Assembly (NCBI GenBank): GCA_031771865.1
Contig: JASISA010000010.1
Coordinates: forward strand, 1,860,001-1,924,000
Length of the DNA: 64,000 nucleotides
Direction: 5' to 3'
Origin: Nothophaeocryptopus gaeumannii
Lineage: Eukaryota > Ascomycota > Dothideomycetes > Mycosphaerellales > Mycosphaerellaceae
Made by a program: the position numbers and the translations under genes. The first letter of the stretch is position 1. Each line of letters begins with the position of its first letter. Below the pieces are notes generated by a model. It worked only from the letters and a program-made list of their open reading frames with translations. It was not told where the DNA came from and did no database searches. This document shows positions 42,512 to 54,668 of this stretch, piece after piece.

Positions 42512-43650
42512 ATGCGATTCTCTACTGCTCAAGCTGCGACCGCGGCGCTGGCACTTTCAACCGCGTCCTCAGCCTTGACTATCCTGCTTGGAAACGACGA
42601 CGGCTTCGCAGCTGCCAATGTCCGCGAGACTTACCGACTGCTGAAGCAGGAGGGCCATAACGTCGTAATCGTCGCCTCAGCCGACAACCAGTCTGGCATG
42701 GGAGGTCGCGCAGTGTTCACAAACAATGCCTCCCTGGCTGTGAACAGCGAGTACAATATCATCAAGGCTGGTGCGCCATCGATTGGACAAGATCCCGTAG
42801 ACAAGGGCGTTTGGTACTACAACGGCACTCCGGCTGCGTGTGCCTTCGTTGGTCTGGACTATGTGAGTAACGTCGAAGGCATCCGCTTTCGCGGAATGTT
42901 CACTGACAAAGACAGGTCATTCCCAACTTCACCAACTTTTCCCACCCCGACCTTGTGATAGCAGGCCCGAACTTCGGCACAAATCTCGGCCCATTCCTCT
43001 ACACACTCTCCGGCACAGCAGGCTACACATACTCCTCCGTCGGCCGCGGATACCCAGCGATCGCCTTCTCAGGTGGCAATAGCGAGCAGCGCTCCTACCA
43101 ATGGATCAACAAGACCACTGCTTCAGGTCACCCAGACCCAGCAACAATCCAGGCTCAACTCGCCCTCCAAGTCGTCAATGCCCTGATCAAAAACACCAAA
43201 ACCGGCGAGCGCCTCCTCCCACTGGGCTACGGCATCTCAGTCAACACCCCCTTCATCACTTCTCTTACAAACGACTCCTGCATCAACCCTCCATTCGTCC
43301 AAACCCGTCTCACCGGTGGCGCGGACTACGATTTCGCCGCTTTCAACGCTACCTCCAAGCTCTTCACATACCGAAATATTGTCCCACCAGGTGGAAACAT
43401 TTGTATCAATGGCGATTGCAATTTGCCTGGCGAGACGGATATCTTGAACACGGGATGTCAGAGCAGTATTTCTGTGTTTACTGTTGACTATGATGCTCCG
43501 ACCGGGAAGGCGCAGACGGATGTTAGGGCGAGGTTGGCGGGTATTGCGCCTTTGAACGGAACAAATCACACAGCGCCCAGTGGATATCAGAAGAGGGAGG
43601 AGAGGAAGGAGAGGAGGGGTTGGAGTGCGAGGTGGAATTTGGAGGAGTAA
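42512..43650 (+). CDS. Secreted SurE-like phosphatase / 5'-nucleotidase
   Basis: SurE-family proteins are metal-dependent phosphatases acting on nucleotides and polyphosphate; fungal secreted forms are often annotated as acid phosphatase. Two exons (42512-42862, 42916-43650; intron 53 bp) give 361 codons plus stop. A signal peptide (MRFSTAQAATAALALSTASS) precedes the metal motif LLGNDDGF (Asp29, Asp30). SADNQSGMGGR, IAGPNFGTNLGP and IAFSGG are further family blocks. Several N-glycosylation sites (NASL, NFT, NKT, NAT, NHT) fit secretion. The C-terminus is short and basic (KREERKERRGW) and may be trimmed. Confidence 0.85.
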
Positions 43651-44425
43651 ATCCTCAACATCTCTCCATGCCTCAACGTAGAGCATACACATAGACGTGT
43701 ACATATGGATAGATCATGAAAACACGTTCACTGCGACATCTTCGACCTCGCCGATTTTGCTTGCCCTTGATGTCGTCTGTCGTTCTTCGCCTTCTGTTTC
43801 GTCGGACGAGAGCTCGTATCCATGAGGAAGCCATCTTCGGGCCGTATGTTGAGATCCCTGGTCAGATGTGGAGGTTGTGTAGCGGGCCGAGTGATATGCA
43901 TGCATGACAGTCGCCAGTATGCACTCCAAACCAGCTTCAATCTTCGGGCAAAAGCTGTTGGTGTTGCAGATGCGCAAAACCTCGATATGACCGGTCCATT
44001 GAAGACAGCCACCCGAAGAGCCTGTGTTTGAGATAGCCTGTTTGATATTGTTCAATGTTTGGTCCTGCGTGCAAGTCTGTGTTCCTGCATGACTAGCGTG
44101 AAAGTAGCGCGTAAGTCTCCATCAAATCCCTGCTCCAGTTAAAGCTTATCACTTTCACGACGCCCCTTGATCTGTTCGACCTGGAGCCAGGACCTTTTCT
44201 TCCCTCTTCACACACGCACTCACACACACGGCTTCACAGCTCACAGTCCTTACGGCAGAGACCAAACCTCACTACAGTCATTCCTTGAGAAAAAAGCAGC
44301 AGTAGCAGCATCCGCTGGTCGGGTCTGCGACAACGACATCAGCACTAATCCACACGCGTCTGAGACTGTCTCTTAATCCCAGCCAGATTGCGCCCAGCAC
44401 AGGGAACAACCCCTCAAGCATCGCC
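43651..44425. other. Intergenic; no supported gene
   Basis: A minus-strand frame of 113 codons (43714-44055) and a plus-strand frame (43716-43907) overlap here; neither shows a domain. It holds the upstream region of the GH16 gene. Confidence 0.45.
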
Positions 44426-45725
44426 ATGTCTCTGCTCAAATCCCTCCTCCCGCTCGCTGCCGTCCTGACAACCACCGCCTTCGCACAAACATCCACCGAC
44501 TGCAATCCCCTCAATGCGACATGTCCCGAAGATCCAGCTCTCGGAACCACCTTCTCGGAGACGTACAACAATACCGCCCAGACTGAATTCGATACCAATC
44601 TTTGGAACGTTACTGCTGGAACATCTTTGATCAGTTTTGGCGATGATGGAGCAGAATTGGCGATTTCGAGTAAGGGAGAATCAGTGACGGTGAAGTCGAA
44701 TTTCTATATCTTTTGGGGAACGGCGGAGATTGTGTTTAAGGCTGCGAAGGGGACGGGGATTATTAGTACGATGCTTTTGTTGAGTGACGATGTGAGTATC
44801 GCCACAGCATAGGAGATGGTAGCGAGCAGACACTGACTATTGATAGTTGGACGAAACCGACTGGGAGATAAAAGGAGGCAACACGACGACAGTGTCGAAT
44901 AATTACTATGGATGGGGTAATACTTCGCAGTACAACTCGGAATACCCGACTGTCACCACGGGAGCGCAGGAGGACTTCCATAATTACACGATCGACTGGA
45001 GCCAGGAGAAGATCGACTACATAATCAACGGTAATGTTGTGCGAACGGTCAACTACCAAGAAGCTGGCCAATATCCGCAAACCCCCAGTCGTGTCCAGTT
45101 TGGTATCTGGTGTGGAGGATGCTCCAGCGCAAAAGGAACTGTGGACTGGGCAGGCGGTGCGACTGATTTCGATGATGGGTAAGCTGCACAACCCCTTGAA
45201 GCCCGGAGTGCATACTGACTTAACATTTCCAGCCCCTTCGTAATGAACGTCAAATCCCTCCGCATAGTCGACGGAACCACCAACTCCTCCGTCTACAGCT
45301 ACGGCGACCACACGGGCTCCTACTCCTCCATCAAAGTCACCAACGGCGAATCGGCCGCCTACAAAGCCCTCAACAAACTCAGCACCGTGCAAAGCGCCGA
45401 GAAACACTGGGAAGGCCTCTCGACCAACGCCAAAATCGGTATCGCAGTCGGCGTGTTAGGAGGATTCACAGTCGCCCTCCTCGCATTTGCCTTCTACTGT
45501 ATAAAGCAGAGGAAAGCGGGCAGGGAAGAGAAGGCATTGCATGATAAGGAGTGGGATGCGCAGACGAATGAGTTGATGGAGTATCGGTCCATGATGGGAC
45601 AGGGAGGTTTTGCGGTGAGCAGGCAAAATGTTATGATGGATGCGAAGAGTTTGGGGGTGACAGAGAAGAATACGAGGTTTTCGAGGGTGAGTGGGATTGG
45701 AGGGTTGCCGAATAGCAAGTTTTGA
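44426..45725 (+). CDS. Crh-type GH16 cell-wall transglycosylase
   Basis: Crh enzymes link chitin to beta-glucan at the fungal cell surface. Three exons (44426-44791, 44847-45178, 45233-45725; introns 55 and 54 bp) give 396 codons plus stop. Signal peptide at 1-21 (ending AFA), GH16 domain at about 40-240 with the catalytic motif DETDWEIKG (Glu125 nucleophile, Glu129 acid/base by position), YNSEYPTVTTGAQEDFHNYT and VQFGIWCGGCSSAKGTVDW. The first intron sits just before the catalytic motif. In place of a clear GPI signal the C-terminal part has a membrane segment (IGIAVGVLGGFTVALLAFAF) and a 90-residue cytosolic tail. The family usually has a GPI anchor, so a single-pass form is notable but not unique. 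Confidence 0.88.
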
Positions 45726-46142
45726 GGGAAGAAGAAGAAGAGAAGCAAACATCGACAGCGACCGACCAAGACGTGTTTTGCGCGGGTTGCGATGCAGGGA
45801 TCCTGCGGTGGATTTTGGCTTAGTTTTTCTAACGTGCATCATGAGATACCATTCGCTTTTGCTCTCGAGTATTATGGGAATTTGAGTCTCCGGAAGAACA
45901 ATCTATGTGCGCAAGCTCGACTCGTGAGCATCACATGTGAGTCAGAGATCTCTTGCAACGGGAGGAAGGTGCGCGGTTCATTCGGGCGGAAGGAGCTTCC
46001 CCTGCCCCTTCCCTGGACCTAACCTCAACCCTTGAGCTCAAACAGCCTTCCCCAAGAACACGACATTGGGTATCCAACAACTAACATAAAGCAGCCAATC
46101 AAACCCACAAAGACACATGATTCACCTCTGATTCACCAACCC
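45726..46142. other. Short intergenic stretch between converging genes
   Basis: 3' flanks of the GH16 gene and the permease. No gene is supported. Confidence 0.5.
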
Positions 46143-47967
46143 TCAAGAAACCGAATACCCCTCCTCCCTCTCCGTACAAATCATCTGCGCCTTCTTCTTC
46201 TCCCCTCCTCTACTTCCACTCCTCTCATCCATCTCAACAGATTCCTCAGAACTACTCCCTCCAAACGCCCCCTCTCCCACCTTCGTCCTCGCGAATCTCC
46301 TCGCGTTGACGCCCCATTCGAATAATACATCCAATTCCGCATACGTCCTCCCCTTCGGCTCAGGCAACCGAAACCACGTCCAAACCGCGCAAAGCGCGCA
46401 AGATCCAGCCCAGAAGAAACATGTCTTCGTTCCCCAATTCCACGCTGAAGGATTTAATTGATGCGTTACCAGCACGTTTGCTACGATTCCAGAGATATTG
46501 TATGCATTCCTCGCTAAGACGACAGTTTTATTTCGTAAACGGGTGGATGCGAGTTCCGCGACGAGGCTGTAGCAGACTGGTCCGACTGTGAGGTCGTAGA
46601 TGAATGTATAACACATGAGCATGGACCCCGCTCCCCAACCGAAAGAAGGGTTGGAGGAGAGGGAGAGACCGAGGAAGCCGGCGATGAGGAGCGTGGTTAC
46701 TAGGCCGATTTGACCCCAGAAGTAGAGGGTGCGACGACCGAAGAGGGTCATTAGGAACCAGGAGATGACGGTTCCGATGATGGCTAGGCCTGTTTGGCCG
46801 AGGGACATGGAGAAGGCGTTTGAGGTGGAGAGACCGGCGCGTTCGTAGAAATAAGTGGAGTAGCCCATCATGTACCCGCCGCAGAGGACTTGGACTGCCC
46901 AGACCATTGTGGCGATTTCGGTGCGGCGCAAGTTAACGCCTCTGAAACAGTCGGTGTAGGAAGCGCCTGAGGTGTTGGAGCGTTCGAGTTCGGTTGTGTA
47001 GATCATCATGTTGACAGTCTGATCCGGATCAAAAGCTGTATCTTTACGAGATGTAAGCCGGAGGAGGTTGCGTTTTGCTTCTTCTTTCCGGCCTTTGCGG
47101 ATCAGCCACCAGGGTGCTTCGGGGGCCAGGTATAAGACGAGCATGAGTGGTAAGGGCCAGATCCATTGAAGACCGTAGGGGACTCGATAGGCGAGGGAGC
47201 CTTCGGTTGTTGCGAAGCCTTTGAGGACGGCAGAGGAGAGGAATTGGCCTACGACCCAGCAGAGGTTTACGTAGGTTGTCAGGTAGGCGCGGAGGACGAC
47301 AGGGCAGACTTCGGAGGCATAGGTGGTGGTGAGTGTTTGCTGGAGAAGGATTGATATTAGCGTTGCGGAAGAGAGGAGAATGGGGTGGACGTACGAATGC
47401 TCCTAGGGGTACGCCGAGGAGTATTTCTCCCACCAGCAGCATGGGAAGGTTTTGTGCGAAGAAAAGCAGGAAGATGAAGCATATAACCCCAACCATTGCC
47501 CCCATCAACGTCCTCCGGTAGCCTATCCTCTCCGCCACGATTCCCACCGCAAACAGTCCACACATCTGCCCGATCTGCCCTCCATTTGACAACCCCGATT
47601 GCCATGCCGCTGAGATCTCATACGTCCCATCCGGTTGTTCTTTGCCGAACCGTTTGGCGAACGCCGGTTGGGCGAAGAGGCCGGATATGAGGATGAGATC
47701 GAAGCCTTCCATGATGATACAGGTGGAGATCGCCATAGACCAGGCGACTGCTGCTGGATAGAGTCTGAGGCCTTCTAGCAGACTCATGGAGCGTTCTGAG
47801 GAGGAGGCTTTAGAAGCATCGTTCAGGACTTGGGATTCCATTTGCGTGAGCGGTGAGCCCGAGTGTGTTTGGGCGAGATGGGATGGTGATTCATGGAGTT
47901 GATGCATTTCGATTGCTTTCTCCTGTCCAGAGCCATGGCGAGAGGCGGAGAATTGGGACAGGGACAT
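46143..47967 (-). CDS. MFS maltose / alpha-glucoside permease
   Basis: Proton-coupled sugar importer of the MAL type. Two exons (47395-47967, 46143-47339; intron 55 bp) give 589 codons plus stop. Family marks: MEGFDLILISGLFAQPAFAKRFG in segment 1, WQSGLSNGGQIGQMCGLFAVG, GYRRTLMGA, YASEVCPVVLRAYLTTYVN, and PEAPWWLIRKGR at the end of segment 6. The hydrophilic N-terminus of about 70 residues and the C-terminal Ser/Glu-rich tail face the cytosol. It is transcribed away from the alpha-glucosidase across 1.27 kb, an arrangement like yeast MAL loci. Confidence 0.87.
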
Positions 47968-49236
47968 TTTGGCGGAGAATGGTCAAGTTGAGTATTGTTG
48001 CGTGGAGGTTCGCGGTTCGCGGTTCAGAACACGCGAGTTCCCGATTCTCTGAGGTCCCAAGCAAGCATTTGCATCTTCTCACGCAACGTCAGGTCGGGAT
48101 CCAGCTTCGTGCCCGTCACCTATGCCTTTAGGCAAAGGCGTACATGGCGTTCTTCGAATATCGTACAGCAGGTCCAGCTTCAAGCCAAGGTAGAAGATGT
48201 TAGGTCGCAGGGCTTCTTCGTGTCCAGTACACACCGCGATAGACCAATGGTTCAGGTCGGTAGAGATGTTCGAAGTACACTCCGAAGGAATGACAATGCA
48301 GCTGAAAGGGAACTTCCGTGCACGTGCCAATGGCACAAATCTAGTAGAGTTGCGGGGTGCAGTTTAAGTGGCAGAGTCTGGCCCCTGTTTCTATTTCTTA
48401 AGGATGGCATGATGATGGCTTCGGCCGCCGTCTTCCGTGTCTACCATCTTCCTTGCAGAACATCATTGAGCCTCTCATCGATAGCGCTGCCAGTCTCTGC
48501 ATTGAAAAGGAGATCCATCTTTAAGCCTCCAAAGCAATGTCCAGGTCATGCATTCGAGCACAGCGAGCAGCAACCGGAAAGACCGGCTATCCGGTACGGA
48601 GGAAGAACATTGCAGAGTATTGCATTGCCTCCAAGAAGCAGATACAGGCTTTTTCTCTCGGCCGTTGATCCTCGGTGTCTGGTCCCGGACCACAGCTTCG
48701 TGGAAGCTGAAGACAAGTTCAGCCTGGAAGAGAGAAATCATCTGACGCTTTGGCGATTCGTCTGGATGGAGCAGACCGCAGTGAGTATCCAGAAGGTTCC
48801 GTACCAGTGTTGCCAGCGCGATCAGTGAGGGGCTATCGTAGGAGGTACCACCCGGCTGTCCTGACTCGATAGAAACGTTCGAATTGAGCACGCAGCGCGC
48901 CATTGTGCTCTCCTCGAAGGACTTGTGAGTATTACAGAACAGTCCATCTCATATGTATCATCAGTAGCCCTATCTGGTTCCTCGGCGATACTACACTGAC
49001 GAGGCAGTTCGTTCGCCTTTCGCCAAGGAGCGCTAAATGCAGGGCCTCCGGCCTCGTATACCCCGCGATCATCCGTGGGCTCCTACGAGCTTCCCAAGAT
49101 CCTTGCGAGCTCGATGAAAACAGCGGCAACTTACGCAGCAACTTACGCCAATAGGTTCTAGATTTGAAGCTCAGTGGCTCAATAGACAACAGTGCTCGCA
49201 GTATCGACTGAGACCCAGCCCGGAGCACCCACCTAG
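47968..49236. promoter_or_regulatory. Divergent region between permease and alpha-glucosidase
   Basis: 1.27 kb separate the two start codons. I searched by eye for AmyR-type CGG-N8-CGG sites and did not find a convincing one. Open frames (47995-48828 plus without ATG start; 48475-48903 minus) have no zinc-cluster motif, so a MAL-type activator gene is not supported here, though a decayed one cannot be ruled out. Confidence 0.4.
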
Positions 49237-50958
49237 ATGGCCAATGAACACGGACAGCCTTGGTGGAAGGACGCTGTAATCTATCAAATATATCCTGCGA
49301 GTTTCAAAGACTCTAATGGCGATGGCATTGGAGACGTGCCAGGGATCATTCAATGCCTCGATTATATCCAATCTATCGGCGTCGATGTCATTTGGATCTC
49401 TCCTACGTACGCGTCGCCGCAAGTCGATATGGGATACGATGTATCCGACTACAAGTCAGTACATCCGCCTTATGGTACTGTCGAGGACATGGAGAAGCTC
49501 ATCGATGAGACTCACCGCCGAGGGATGCGAATCATTTTGGATCTAGTGATCAACCACACTTCGGATCAACACGCCTGGTTCAAGGAGTCGAGGTCTTCTA
49601 AAGACAACCCTAAACGAGATTGGTATATATGGAAGCCTGCCAAGTACGATGCTGACGGTAATCGCAAGCCATCCACCAACTGGCGTTCGGCTTTTGAGGG
49701 CAGCGCCTGGGAATGGGACGAAGCAACACAGGAATACTACCTCCACATCTTCGCAAAGGAGCAGCCGGATCTCAATTGGGAGAATGCAGAAGCGCGGAAA
49801 GCGATATACGACGATTCTATGATATACTGGCTTGACAAGGGTGTTGATGGCTTCCGGGTCGATACCGTCAATCTGTACAGCAAGGACCAGAGCTTTCCCG
49901 ATGCTCCCATTACGGATCCCGACAACGAGCTCCAAAGCTGCAGTTCCACCGTCTGCAATGGACCGCGAATATGGGAGTTTCTCTCGGAGATGAACGAGAT
50001 TTTATCGCGATACGATGCAATGACGGTAGGCGAGTGCCCCAACACCCCGGATTTGCAGACTGTGATCAAGTATGTCGGTGCAAGCCAGAAACGGTTGAAC
50101 ATGATCTTCCAATTCGACGTGATCGAAGTGGGTATGGGCAAGGTCTTCCGACAGCAAGCTGAGCCATGGGAACTTCGTGATCTCAAGCGCGCTGTCGAGA
50201 CTACGCAGAGCTTCCTGTCGAAGACGGATGGCTGGACCACAACCTTCATTGAGTCCCATGATCTGGCACGTAGCGTATCCCGATATGGCGACGACATTCC
50301 ACAGTGGCGAGAGCGATCTGCGAAGCTTCTTGCAATCCTTTTCGCGTCTCTGTCCGGCACGCTCTTCGTGTACCAGGGCCAAGAAATTGGAATGGTCAAC
50401 ATGCCGAAGGACTGGCCAATTGAAGAGTACAAGGACATCGGCGCCCAGAACTTTTACAACATGATAGCGGAGAGATACCAGAATGACCCAATGGAGCTGC
50501 GGAAGGCCCAAGAGTCCCTTCAGCACCTTGCTCGCGATCATGCTCGTACGCCGATGCAGTGGACTTCCACACGTAATGCCGGTTTTACTGAAGATTCGGT
50601 CGAGCCGTGGATGCGAGTCATGACGTCTGCTGCAGAGATCAATGTCGCGGAGCAGTCATCTCGAACAGACTCGGTTTTGTCATTTTGGAGGCAGATGCTG
50701 CAGCTGCGAAAGCAACTGAAAGATGTGTTGGTTCATGGGCACTTCGAACTGATCGATGAGGGGAACCCGAAGGTATTTTCCTTCTTGAAACGCGAAGCCA
50801 ACAGATCAGCCTTGGTGGTGTGCAATCTTTCAGGCTCGAAAAGTCCGCTGCCTGCGTCTGCTTTGGAGTCGCGCTGGAAGTTGGTATTGAGAAACGCAGA
50901 GTCGGTAGAGACCAATGATCTTGAGCCTTGGGAGGCTAGAATCTATGTGACAGAGTGA
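49237..50958 (+). CDS. Intracellular GH13 alpha-glucosidase (maltase type)
   Basis: Hydrolyses alpha-1,4-linked glucosides such as maltose. Single exon, 573 residues, no signal peptide, so it acts in the cytosol on imported sugar. GH13 blocks: YQIYPASFKDSNGDGIGD, DLVINHTSD (107-110 area), GFRVDTVN with nucleophile Asp209, GECPNT with acid/base Glu266, and IESHD with Asp342. The Thr right after the nucleophile is the residue found in maltases, while isomaltases of this family have Val; specificity by this rule is inference. The usual ENHD reads ESHD. It pairs with the divergent permease at 46143-47967. Confidence 0.93.
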   Translation: MANEHGQPWWKDAVIYQIYPASFKDSNGDGIGDVPGIIQCLDYIQSIGVDVIWISPTYASPQVDMGYDVSDYKSVHPPYGTVEDMEKLIDETHRRGMRIILDLVINHTSDQHAWFKESRSSKDNPKRDWYIWKPAKYDADGNRKPSTNWRSAFEGSAWEWDEATQEYYLHIFAKEQPDLNWENAEARKAIYDDSMIYWLDKGVDGFRVDTVNLYSKDQSFPDAPITDPDNELQSCSSTVCNGPRIWEFLSEMNEILSRYDAMTVGECPNTPDLQTVIKYVGASQKRLNMIFQFDVIEVGMGKVFRQQAEPWELRDLKRAVETTQSFLSKTDGWTTTFIESHDLARSVSRYGDDIPQWRERSAKLLAILFASLSGTLFVYQGQEIGMVNMPKDWPIEEYKDIGAQNFYNMIAERYQNDPMELRKAQESLQHLARDHARTPMQWTSTRNAGFTEDSVEPWMRVMTSAAEINVAEQSSRTDSVLSFWRQMLQLRKQLKDVLVHGHFELIDEGNPKVFSFLKREANRSALVVCNLSGSKSPLPASALESRWKLVLRNAESVETNDLEPWEARIYVTE

Positions 50959-51437
50959 TAGATAGAGCAGACAGTCCATGAGAGAATGGTGTAGATGTTG
51001 GAGGCAGACTCAGTAGGATCAGCATGTGTGCAGTGAAGAGAATCAATTGTGTTGGCTCCAACAGATAGCTTCCCACTGTTGTCGGCCATCAGTTCACGGC
51101 GTGATGAGTCTTGATGCCAAATTGCGGCTCACTGATACGCGGACTGGGTTAGTATGTCACTTCATCGCAGTGGAAACCGTCGCTGAGTCATTCACATCGC
51201 GCCATCAATGCTTGGCATCAACTTCGTGGCTGTACATCTGCACCTTCTGTTCTCCTACAAACACACATACCTTCTTCAATCTTCAGTCCGAAAAAAAATC
51301 TGGTTCGGTTCTATTCATTCCTATGCTATGGAATAGTCTTCGAGAAGGCATGATATAAGAGAAGTCGCAATAGCCTGTCACAATCATTTCCTGGGAGCAT
51401 TGCGGATGTTCTGAACTGTTCACTCGAGCGTTTCAAT
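50959..51437. other. Intergenic; no supported gene
   Basis: Lies between two tandem plus-strand genes. A run of eight A at about 51291 is the only simple repeat noted. Confidence 0.5.
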
Positions 51438-53496
51438 ATGGTCTATTCATCATGGCTCAGTCTGCTTGTATCACTGCTGTGTTGCAGACCGACATCTGCA
51501 TTGGACGCCCCTCAAATACCCTTGACCACAGGCAAAGATGGGGCAAAACAAACTAATATCATCTTCGTGATGACAGACGATCAGGATCTTCATATGGACT
51601 CCCTGTCATATATGCCACACCTCAAGAAACATATCACAGAGGAGGGCACTAGCTTCACGAGGCACTATTGTACAGTAGCGCTTTGCTGTCCAAGCAGGGT
51701 CAGTCTGTGGACGGGCAAAGCCGCGCATAATACCAATGTGACAGACGTCAACCCTCCCTACGGTAAGCAGCTCACCATTTCTCCTTCAATGCGCTTGAGC
51801 TACCTTTGTTTCTTTCTTCTTCTCTTGCTGAACGCTGGCAGGTGGCTATCCCAAGTTCATCTCCCAGGGCTTCAATTCCGCCTACCTTCCTCTTTGGTTG
51901 CAATCTGCCGGCTATGCAACTTACTATGTCGGCAAGCTCTTCAACGCACAAAACGTGGAGAATTACAACAAGCCTCACGCATCAGGATGGACTGGCTCGG
52001 AGTTCCTACTTGATCCATACACTTACGAATACCTCAACGCCACCTTTCAACGAAATCGCAACCCGCCTGTCTCCTACGAAGGGCAATACAGCACCGATGT
52101 CCTTGCTCAGAAGTCATTCGGCTTTCTCGAGGATGCTCTATCCAACTACAGAGCAAACAGAACACCATTCTTCCTGACAATCGCCCCTACGGCTCCGCAC
52201 TCGAACGTCCACATGAACACCGCCATCGACGGCAACTTCTCCGAAGGCTCCAACACGCAATCTCCGTCCGTCCCAGCAGAGCGCCACAAAGACCTATTTG
52301 CTGACGTCAAAGTTCCCAGAACTCCACACTTCAATCCCTCGAATCCTCATGGCGTGAGCTGGATCTCTCGACTACCTCATCAGAACCAAACGAACGTGGA
52401 CTTTAACGATCACTTTTATCGTGAGCGGCTAAGAGCTCTGCAAGCTGTTGACGAGATGATTGATGACCTCTTCAAGAAGCTCGAAGAAACCAAGATTCTG
52501 GAAGAGACGTATGTCTTCTTCAGCACAGACAATGGATATCACATCGGACAACACCGCTTGCAGCCTGGCAAGCAATGCCCGTTCGAGGAAGACGTGAACA
52601 TTCCACTCATGGTCAGAGGGCCCGGGATCGCGAAGAATCACACGACAGATATTGTTACGACTCATACGGACCTGGCACCGACCTTCCTTGCTCTCGCCGG
52701 TGCAGACCTGAGAGATGACTTTGATGGAGCAGTCATACCTCTACATGGGCTGGACGCCAACTCTGAGATAGAGATACCAGACAACAACGAGGACACTCTC
52801 CAGGCCAACACAGCTTCCCTGCGAAAAGAACATGTCAACATCGAATCCTGGGGCGTCATAATGTCCGAAGGCAACTACGGCTCTGTCCTCTACCCAAACC
52901 ATACATATAAAGCCCTTCGAATCATCGCACCGGGCTACTCGCTCCTTTACACCGTCTGGTGCTCCGGCGAACATGAGCTGTACAGCCTGCTTCACGATCC
53001 GTATGAGATGGAGAATTTGTATGCTTCGGCGAAACATAGCTCGACTATGGTGTTTCTTGGGGGTACGGCAGGGCGGGATTTTCCGCCGATCGAGGACCAC
53101 GTCGAGGCGGTTCCGATTCCGGAAGAGAAGTTGGCATATCATACAGAGATCGAAGATCCAGTCGAGCAGCAGCTAGAAGTACCTCCGGCTCCGGCTTGTT
53201 CTTGTCGTCTCTGGAGCCAGTACGCCGTTTGCACTAGCCTTGACCATCTGGTGCCGCGGCTCGATGCACTGCTTATGGTGCTCAAGACCTGTAAAGGCAA
53301 TGACTGTGTTTATCCTTGGCGGGTGCTGCATCCAGACGGGGACGTTGATACTCTGATGAAGGCTATGGACCCGAAGTATGATGAGTTTTATGTGTCGCAG
53401 CAAAGGGTAGCATTTGAGAAATGTGAGAAGGGGTATATTCTGGAGAGCGAGGGGACAGTGGAAGTTACGCCGTATACGTTTGATGACGGATCGTAG
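51438..53496 (+). CDS. Secreted sulfatase (arylsulfatase type)
   Basis: Type I sulfatases hydrolyse sulfate esters using a formylglycine made from a Cys. Two exons (51438-51762, 51842-53496; intron 79 bp) give 659 codons plus stop. The signal peptide covers about residues 1-21. Metal motif TDDQD (Asp47, Asp48) is followed by the modification motif CCPSRVSLWTGK, with Cys83 the likely formylglycine site (C-X-P-S-R). Other blocks are GYATYYVGKLFN, IAPTAPHSN, FFSTDNGYHIGQHRL and HDPYEMENLY. About nine N-glycosylation sites suit secretion. A Cys-rich C-terminal extension beyond about residue 540 (SCRLWSQYAVC..CKGNDC) is seen in fungal arylsulfatases. The substrate is unknown. Confidence 0.9.
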
Positions 53497-53760
53497 AGCG
53501 ATGCAATACTTGCGTATCTGCGCAAGGTTTTCGTCATTTAGATAGCTGGACGTAGAGAATATGAGAGAAGTGACTTACGAGACAATGCACTCTTCACGAA
53601 GTGTTCCGACTCAACGTGCCTCGACAACTACTCGGAGCCAAAGTCGACGATCGTGGACACTTTCGTGGATTCAGCAAAGCTGCGATGGCCACTCGTCAAT
53701 CGCAACATTCACCTCGTGCAACCTGGACTAATCCGGCAAAGCTCATTAGCAGTGGTCACG

Positions 53761-54668
53761 ATGCTTCTGCCTCATCGACCTGCAATCTTTCAGCGCGTGA
53801 CCGGCACCTTCTCGACAACACCAACCATCACCAACAACAAGGGACTCACGGCTCACGGCTACAGGGCGCTACCCAACATGTCTCAACAAAGCACCAGAAA
53901 CATCCAGAGCCTACAAGGAGATACCAACATGATGGTCACCTACCGTCCTCGAGTTGCCGGTGATCAGAGCCAAACGCCATCCATCGCCTGTTTTGACGCA
54001 CCTATTCAGCACGCACGTGCTAGGCCAACCGGATCGCAGACTGCTACATTAGGCAACCATATCGAGGAGGAAGCCATTCGACAGAAAGTCACCAACACCA
54101 AGGTTCCCGGAGAATCGTCATTCGAGATAGAGTCCGCGATGCCGGGTATTGGCGCTGAGGAGTGTTCTGAGCCTCAGGAAAACCCAAGTGTACGCACTCG
54201 AAGCGCACACGGATTGATGGATGCCGCACTCAGCGAGTTCAACTTGCTCCATTCTATACCGACCCTGTCCGAGATCAACAGCTCGCCAACCTCCAGAGCG
54301 CAATGGCGATGGAGGCGGTCAAGCGCAATGGCGACCTGTATGGGTATGGTCGAGACACCAGCGACGAGAGCTCCGATGAGTATACCGACGACGACGACGA
54401 GTCTTCACTCCAGCCAGGCACCAATCGCCCGGCCTTTTGGGAGTTGGAGCCTCGCGAACTTATGCTGGTATCGCCGCTGTCTGCGGACAGACTAGGATTT
54501 GTACCTGGCCCGTCGTCCTACACGGAGCCGTTCGTCATCTTCCAGGCTCTTGAGTTATTGAAGCAGGAGCTAGACGTCTTCTATGGGACCGTGGAGGAGG
54601 CTACGGACGCGGTCGAGACGGCGGTGGGCGATGAGATGGATGAGGACAGTATGGCGTTCGACGCGTGA
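53761..54668 (+). CDS. Hypothetical acidic protein (tentative two-exon model)
   Basis: The 5' frame begins at ATG 53761 (MLLPHRPAIFQRVTGTF), with a later ATG at 53878 as an alternative. The 3' frame continues into an acidic C-terminal part: MAMEAVKRNGDLYGYGR, DESSDEYTDDDDESS, then FVIFQALELLKQELDVFYGT. The two frames join cleanly if an unusually short 44-bp intron (donor GTACGC near 54191, acceptor ACTCAG near 54234) is removed; otherwise there is a frameshift. No known domain. Coding status is uncertain. Confidence 0.4.

Noticed and set aside
43714..44055. 113-codon minus-strand frame
   Set aside because: No domain or signal peptide, and overlaps other short frames; not enough to call a gene.
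47995..48828. 277-codon frame in the permease/glucosidase gap, considered as a MAL-type regulator
   Set aside because: Starts without ATG and lacks a zinc-cluster Cys motif or any regulator-like region; the opposite strand is equally open.
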